Source: RQOF01 sp964461135 (GTDB taxonomy: Bacteria > Calditrichota > Calditrichia > RBG-13-44-9). Taken from it: a DNA stretch of 64,000 bases. Under the pieces are notes generated by a model. That model ran no database searches. It was not told the origin of the DNA and saw only the letters and a list, made by a program, of their open reading frames with translations. Location of the stretch: assembly GCA_964461135.1 (NCBI GenBank), contig CAYWTB010000002.1, positions 1 to 64,000 of the forward strand, read 5' to 3'. The translations under genes were made by a program, and so were the position numbers. Positions 59,946 through 64,000 of the stretch are shown in pieces (within the stretch, counting starts at the first letter, position 1; every line of letters begins with the position of its first letter).

Positions 59946-62900
59946 AGACTGGACTTGGCTTTTATCGATTGCGATTCATCTACAGCGACCATAGACCAAG
60001 TTATTCGTTTCATATACTTATATAACTGTTTACTTTTTACGGAATGCCCCTTCAACCATTTCTTACCGGCTTTCCATTTACACACCGGACATTCCTTGCC
60101 AGTAAATTCCCTACCACATTTCCCGCACTTCCCCGGAATATACGTAGTCGAATAACTGGTCATTTTCTCATAGCTGACTATATAAAATATGGTCTCATTT
60201 GTAGCCTTAATTCCGTTCACATCATCCGGTCCAACAATAACCTTGTATTTCAACCCAATCCGATCTGCAATTTCTATCCAGGTATCAATCAAGCTGGATA
60301 AACAAACAATCAATACTTTCTTCATACCCATGACCGTTGCCAGAGCATAAGTCGTATCTGTCTTACCCAAACCCTGCAAATACCCGAGATAATTGAACGG
60401 CTTCAAAGCCAAACGAGCTACATCCTGTTTCTGATAAGGAAACAAATAATCAAATTGCGGAAATTCCTCGAACTTCTTCAACCATTTCTTGTATTCAGGG
60501 CGATAAGCAGTCATAATCCCTGTTTGGTCTGTACTGAATCCCATATCTACCTTACCAAACAAGGTGTTGAATTCAAATTCTTGCGAGTCATTAGTTCCAT
60601 ATCTATTTGATTTAAAAACTTTCAATTCGCCCCTTCCAAACGTAAATTCTTTTTCTTCATCTTCCGAGCTAACTGTAATCAACCTGTTTTCACCCTCTCC
60701 CTCAACTTTAGTCACCAAATAATAACTCCCATCGCGATACAAATAAGTCCACCAGATTTTTTCATGAACAGTAGACTGGGCTTGAACATGATCACCCGAT
60801 TTTACAGTGCCAAAGATATCATTCTCATCAATATGTTCATACGGATCCCCTTCAAAAATTTCATACGGAGTTTCCATCCGCGTAAACCATTTCCGCTTTT
60901 TCTTAATCCAGTTCAATAGCTGTGGATCAATCCTAACCCTTAATCCCATAGCTTTTAAATACCAAACCAGATCACTGAAAAACACATCTCTTTTCTCGGT
61001 GTAGAAATTCTTCAAATTCGTATGTGTCTTATAACCATATTCATAATCCTGAGCTTGGTAACTCCAGACAGGTCCTAATATTACATTCTTCAATTCCTCA
61101 ACTTTAAGTGCTGCTATCAAACCCTTGGGCTTCATAACAATATCATATTGACCGAGCTTCAAATCGACCACATCCACATCGGTTTCGGGCAATGTCTTTG
61201 TCCAGGGTTCAACCGGTATCTCCGGATTCGGATTATATTTCCTGAGAACAAGATCGTAGTCCAATACTTGGTATCTTTCAAAATGCCTTTCCAGTAATCC
61301 CCACCATTCAGATTGCCTGAACCGTTCCACTGCTGCATGACCCGGATTGACTTTATCCAGTTTTTCATCCCAGACAATTTGATGAAAAAACTGGTCTGTC
61401 CGACCCATCTGCCAATCCCAATCTTTAAGCAAAATCCATACGAAGGTTTTAGCTTCCGTACCGTTTGGTTTGAATGTTTCTTTCGGAAGATCAATCACTC
61501 CGATTTCAGTACAACTGTTCCTGATCCATCTGCGAAAATGCATCATATCTTCTCTATCCAACGTACCCTGCGGTAAAACGGCGAAAAGAATTCCACCCTT
61601 CCTCAGCGATCTCACAGCAATTTCCATGGTTGCCAAATGACTCATCACACGCCCCTCGTATCCAGATCTTTCCAGAATCGTTTCATCCTCTGCTCTCCAG
61701 TGCAAACCAAAGGGTGGATTCGTCACCACCACATCCATCTGTTCTTCCACATCTTCAACGTGATAGATCACATCATCCTGAATCAAATTGGCATTTGGCA
61801 TAACAGCCTGTGCAACCTTGATTGCAGTATCTTCTATCTCAATTCCGTATTTCGTAACATTGCCCGGAAAATTCCAGAGCAGACTTCCGGATCCACAGGT
61901 CGGATCGAACACTCTCAGTCTTTGATCTAAAAACTTGTTCGGCAAAAGAGCAGTTATCATTTCTGAAACCCAGAGCGGAGTCAAATACTGTCCACCGGCG
62001 AGAATATTCGAAGCTGTATAACCATATTCCTGAATCTGTTCCTGGGTAGCTTTTATCAATCCTCCCCAACCAGTAAAATACCGTATGGCTTTTTCCGGAT
62101 CTACCGAACCATCCTCGATCATCTGCAGAACTGTTTCATTGTTGTGCTTTCTATCCCCATCCCGAAATTCATATTTCCGAACTTCCTGTATGGGTTCGGA
62201 AATATCTTCAAACGGCAATTCAAGTTCTTTCAGCTTTTCTTGTATTGCCTTAATCTCTCCCCTTGCATAAGCGATATGTCCAGCCACCAGGCTAAAAGCA
62301 ACCCGTGGATCATCTACTATATTATGATCTCCCTCAAAGGGCCCTCCCCATTCTTTCAGCAAGGCTTCATACCGATCCAATGAATACTTTAGTCCTTCAA
62401 TATTTTCATTAAGTTTTTTTCGCAATCCTTTCTCATTGTCGGGCAATTCAAATTTGTTTGCTTCAATGGACGGAATATCAGATACCGGAACTGGATCATT
62501 CTTGAAATAATATTGAGAATGGAAAATATCATACTCTGGCAAAAGATAATTCGGTACTTCTCCGCGTTTTCTGTTTTCTCTAAGTACCTTAGCCACCCTC
62601 TGTAACAATTCTTCGTCTCCACATTCCCGAACTACCTCCTTCGTGAGCGATTTTATGTGTTGCCTGATCGTAGCTGTTCGTTCATCAGATTCAGCCCACT
62701 CCTTCAAACTGTCATATACGTCCAACCACTCATGCAAATCCGTCCATTTCTCTGCTTCAAGCGCTTCTTCTGGTACAACCACATCGTTTTCCGTTACAGT
62801 TTCATTCTGAGCTTCCCGAACCTGTCTCCAATTCAACCCGGCACTCCACTCATCATTTTCACCAGTTTTGATCGGGCATTCTGAAATTTCATAGGGCTTC

Positions 62901-63535
62901 ATTTCCGGATAGATCCCCCGTTCAACCAAAAGAAGCTGTTTCTTAACTTGTTCTAAATAATTCTTCAATTCTTTTTGATTCGTTATCCCACCACCAAAGT
63001 CATTGCTTTTGAGCTTTGCAACCAATTCATCCCGAATCATTATCAATCCCATCTTGATCGCTTCTTCTCTTGTCAAAAACTTGTATCTATCCCAAATTGA
63101 CGGTCCACTACAATGTCCCGGAACCCACATCCCAACCCCCCAACCGTCCGGAGCTTCCCCGATTTCCAGCTTACAAAAGGAAGCACCTTTTTTAGACTTG
63201 AATTCAAGTTCAGTGATAACCATTCTGAAATGAACCCACCCATATTCAATGCTGGCATCACTTTCCTTAAATCCCCAATGCGATGCCCGCTTAATCTCAA
63301 TCGTATTTTCTTCCTTTTGCCGGGCTTCATGAGTTTCGTAATCAGATGCCAGTTTGGTTTTCCTTAAAGCCCGAATCTCCGGAATCGCATCCAGATCAAT
63401 TACAAACCCGGGAGCAAAAACCCGTGTCTCACAGTGAGACACGACATGAGACTCCGCAACCGGAGCCTCATTCGCGCCTTTCCCCTCAACCTCACCTTCC
63501 TGCGGTGCTATATCAAAAATAGATAACTGTCCCAT
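59924..63535 (-). CDS. DarB-type N6-adenine methylase-helicase, C-terminally truncated
   Basis: 1203 residues, GGGAG before ATG 63535. A DUF-like N-terminus (about 1-430), an N6-adenine methylase domain with FDPTCGSGSLLW and VVTNPPFG, then a SNF2-type helicase N-lobe with QGLGKT (about 1054-1059), a zinc ribbon (Cys1137, 1140, 1149, 1152) and DESQ (1186-1189). It stops 14 residues later, so the helicase C-lobe is missing. Intact relatives are phage antirestriction or plasmid proteins over 2000 residues. The break coincides with the joined surface-protein fragment. Confidence 0.8.
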   Translation of the reverse strand: MGQLSIFDIAPQEGEVEGKGANEAPVAESHVVSHCETRVFAPGFVIDLDAIPEIRALRKTKLASDYETHEARQKEENTIEIKRASHWGFKESDASIEYGWVHFRMVITELEFKSKKGASFCKLEIGEAPDGWGVGMWVPGHCSGPSIWDRYKFLTREEAIKMGLIMIRDELVAKLKSNDFGGGITNQKELKNYLEQVKKQLLLVERGIYPEMKPYEISECPIKTGENDEWSAGLNWRQVREAQNETVTENDVVVPEEALEAEKWTDLHEWLDVYDSLKEWAESDERTATIRQHIKSLTKEVVRECGDEELLQRVAKVLRENRKRGEVPNYLLPEYDIFHSQYYFKNDPVPVSDIPSIEANKFELPDNEKGLRKKLNENIEGLKYSLDRYEALLKEWGGPFEGDHNIVDDPRVAFSLVAGHIAYARGEIKAIQEKLKELELPFEDISEPIQEVRKYEFRDGDRKHNNETVLQMIEDGSVDPEKAIRYFTGWGGLIKATQEQIQEYGYTASNILAGGQYLTPLWVSEMITALLPNKFLDQRLRVFDPTCGSGSLLWNFPGNVTKYGIEIEDTAIKVAQAVMPNANLIQDDVIYHVEDVEEQMDVVVTNPPFGLHWRAEDETILERSGYEGRVMSHLATMEIAVRSLRKGGILFAVLPQGTLDREDMMHFRRWIRNSCTEIGVIDLPKETFKPNGTEAKTFVWILLKDWDWQMGRTDQFFHQIVWDEKLDKVNPGHAAVERFRQSEWWGLLERHFERYQVLDYDLVLRKYNPNPEIPVEPWTKTLPETDVDVVDLKLGQYDIVMKPKGLIAALKVEELKNVILGPVWSYQAQDYEYGYKTHTNLKNFYTEKRDVFFSDLVWYLKAMGLRVRIDPQLLNWIKKKRKWFTRMETPYEIFEGDPYEHIDENDIFGTVKSGDHVQAQSTVHEKIWWTYLYRDGSYYLVTKVEGEGENRLITVSSEDEEKEFTFGRGELKVFKSNRYGTNDSQEFEFNTLFGKVDMGFSTDQTGIMTAYRPEYKKWLKKFEEFPQFDYLFPYQKQDVARLALKPFNYLGYLQGLGKTDTTYALATVMGMKKVLIVCLSSLIDTWIEIADRIGLKYKVIVGPDDVNGIKATNETIFYIVSYEKMTSYSTTYIPGKCGKCGREFTGKECPVCKWKAGKKWLKGHSVKSKQLYKYMKRITWSMVAVDESQSIKAKSSLRAQAVR
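63423..63443. repeat. Dispersed palindrome, copy 9
   Basis: Perfect 21-bp palindrome with core GTCTCACAGTGAGAC inside the methylase-helicase gene, in frame as VSHCETR. Confidence 0.8.
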
Positions 63536-63551
63536 ATTTCTCCCTGTAACA

Positions 63552-63562
63552 GTTTACTAAAC
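63552..63562 (-). promoter_or_regulatory. Short operator variant before the methylase-helicase
   Basis: GTTTA-C-TAAAC, an 11-bp palindrome with five bases missing from the centre compared with the 16-bp operator. It lies 17 bases before the start codon. Confidence 0.45.
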
Positions 63563-63579
63563 TATTTGAGTAAAAAAAC

Positions 63580-64000
63580 TCAATCTGTTTGCTGTTCTTC
63601 AATTCTCATAGGCATTATCAGCAACAGATAGGATCCGGCATCTGCTCCGATCTGGCTCAACACCACTGCTTTATCCGGTTCGTTCAGTTTGAAGATCACC
63701 TTGTCAGATTCAACCCGGTGAAGCATTTCTTTCAAATAATTGGCATTAAATCCAATTTTATACTGATTGTCATTCGAATAATCACACACAATCGTTTCCA
63801 CGCCCTCATTTCCATTATCACTATCTACCACCTCAATCCGGACTTTGCCACTGACAAAGGTCAAAGCTATCAGACGATTCACATTGTCGGTGAACACTCC
63901 AAGCCTTTTGACCGTATTATACAACGCATCCCGGTCAATGGTAATTTCATGCTTATAACTGGCGGGAATCACCTGCTTATACTGAACAAATTGATCCTGG
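63580..64000 (-). CDS. dnaN: Sliding clamp (DNA polymerase III beta-like), N-terminus beyond window
   Basis: The frame is open to the right edge; visible residues read QFVQYKQVIPASYKHEITID and on to a C-terminal MPMRIEEQQTD, matching the third domain of beta clamps (YRQVIP, then RDALYNTVKRLGVFT and LLLIMPMR where hosts have YVIMPMRL). The ring tethers polymerase to DNA. An element-encoded clamp implies its own replisome. A GTG at 63972 is internal, not the true start. Confidence 0.85.
   Translation of the reverse strand, partial: QDQFVQYKQVIPASYKHEITIDRDALYNTVKRLGVFTDNVNRLIALTFVSGKVRIEVVDSDNGNEGVETIVCDYSNDNQYKIGFNANYLKEMLHRVESDKVIFKLNEPDKAVVLSQIGADAGSYLLLIMPMRIEEQQTD

Overview
The window looks like DNA from an FCB-group bacterium (Calditrichota, KSB1, Marinimicrobia or Ignavibacteria-like). 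The basis is the pair of secreted proteins with FlgD-like C-terminal sorting domains, the AT-rich composition and the TTGACA-N17-TAwwyT promoters. The taxonomic call is inference. The window is a mosaic of a phage- or plasmid-like replication element and blocks of chromosome-like or cargo genes. Nearly everything is read from the minus strand.

Phage/plasmid-like parts (about 1-23.4, 27-28.6, 34.8-38.6 and 59.9-64 kb): short overlapping genes with strong ribosome binding sites. Recognisable functions are a sliding clamp, a methylase-helicase of DarB type, a UvrD/PcrA helicase carrying two inteins, a RuvC-like nuclease, a DnaC-like loader, a DUF669-like ssDNA-binding protein, a Sak4-like ATPase, a Cas4/RecB-type nuclease, a tyrosine integrase with an excisionase-like partner, an XRE repressor, DUF2958 and DUF6011 proteins and a thermonuclease. 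A 16-bp inverted repeat, GTTTAG-N4-CTAAAC, precedes many of these transcription units and no chromosome-like gene, so these separated parts appear to share one regulon. Beside the integrase lies the 3' half of a tRNA-Pro(CGG), a likely attachment site, with element genes on both sides.

A control/maintenance locus sits at 16-18.1 kb: a PAS protein, an XRE repressor, an HTH protein and, upstream of the HTH gene, six to seven degenerate repeats spaced 52-53 bp (five helical turns). This looks like a centromere, iteron or operator array and is the best candidate for an undescribed system.

Chromosome-like or cargo blocks: 24-26.7 kb (lipoprotein, SDR epimerase, membrane protein); 29-34.7 kb (NtrC-type regulator, histidine kinase and TrkH/KtrB potassium channel, with a sigma-54-like promoter and enhancer palindrome); 38.9-52.6 kb (type III restriction-modification with a membrane partner, a HEPN-like protein, a PD-(D/E)XK-like protein, GIY-YIG proteins, integron-like cassettes and a LuxR regulator with a degenerate receiver), flanked by 56-bp direct repeats; and 52.9-59.9 kb (two secreted sorting-domain proteins, a Ycf48-like lipoprotein and three copies of a short conserved ORF). 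At about 59.93 kb the methylase-helicase is cut off inside its helicase domain and abuts a surface protein lacking its N-terminus, a clear break point.

A second family of dispersed palindromes with a CAC-n-GTG core and covarying arms occurs nine times across both kinds of DNA.
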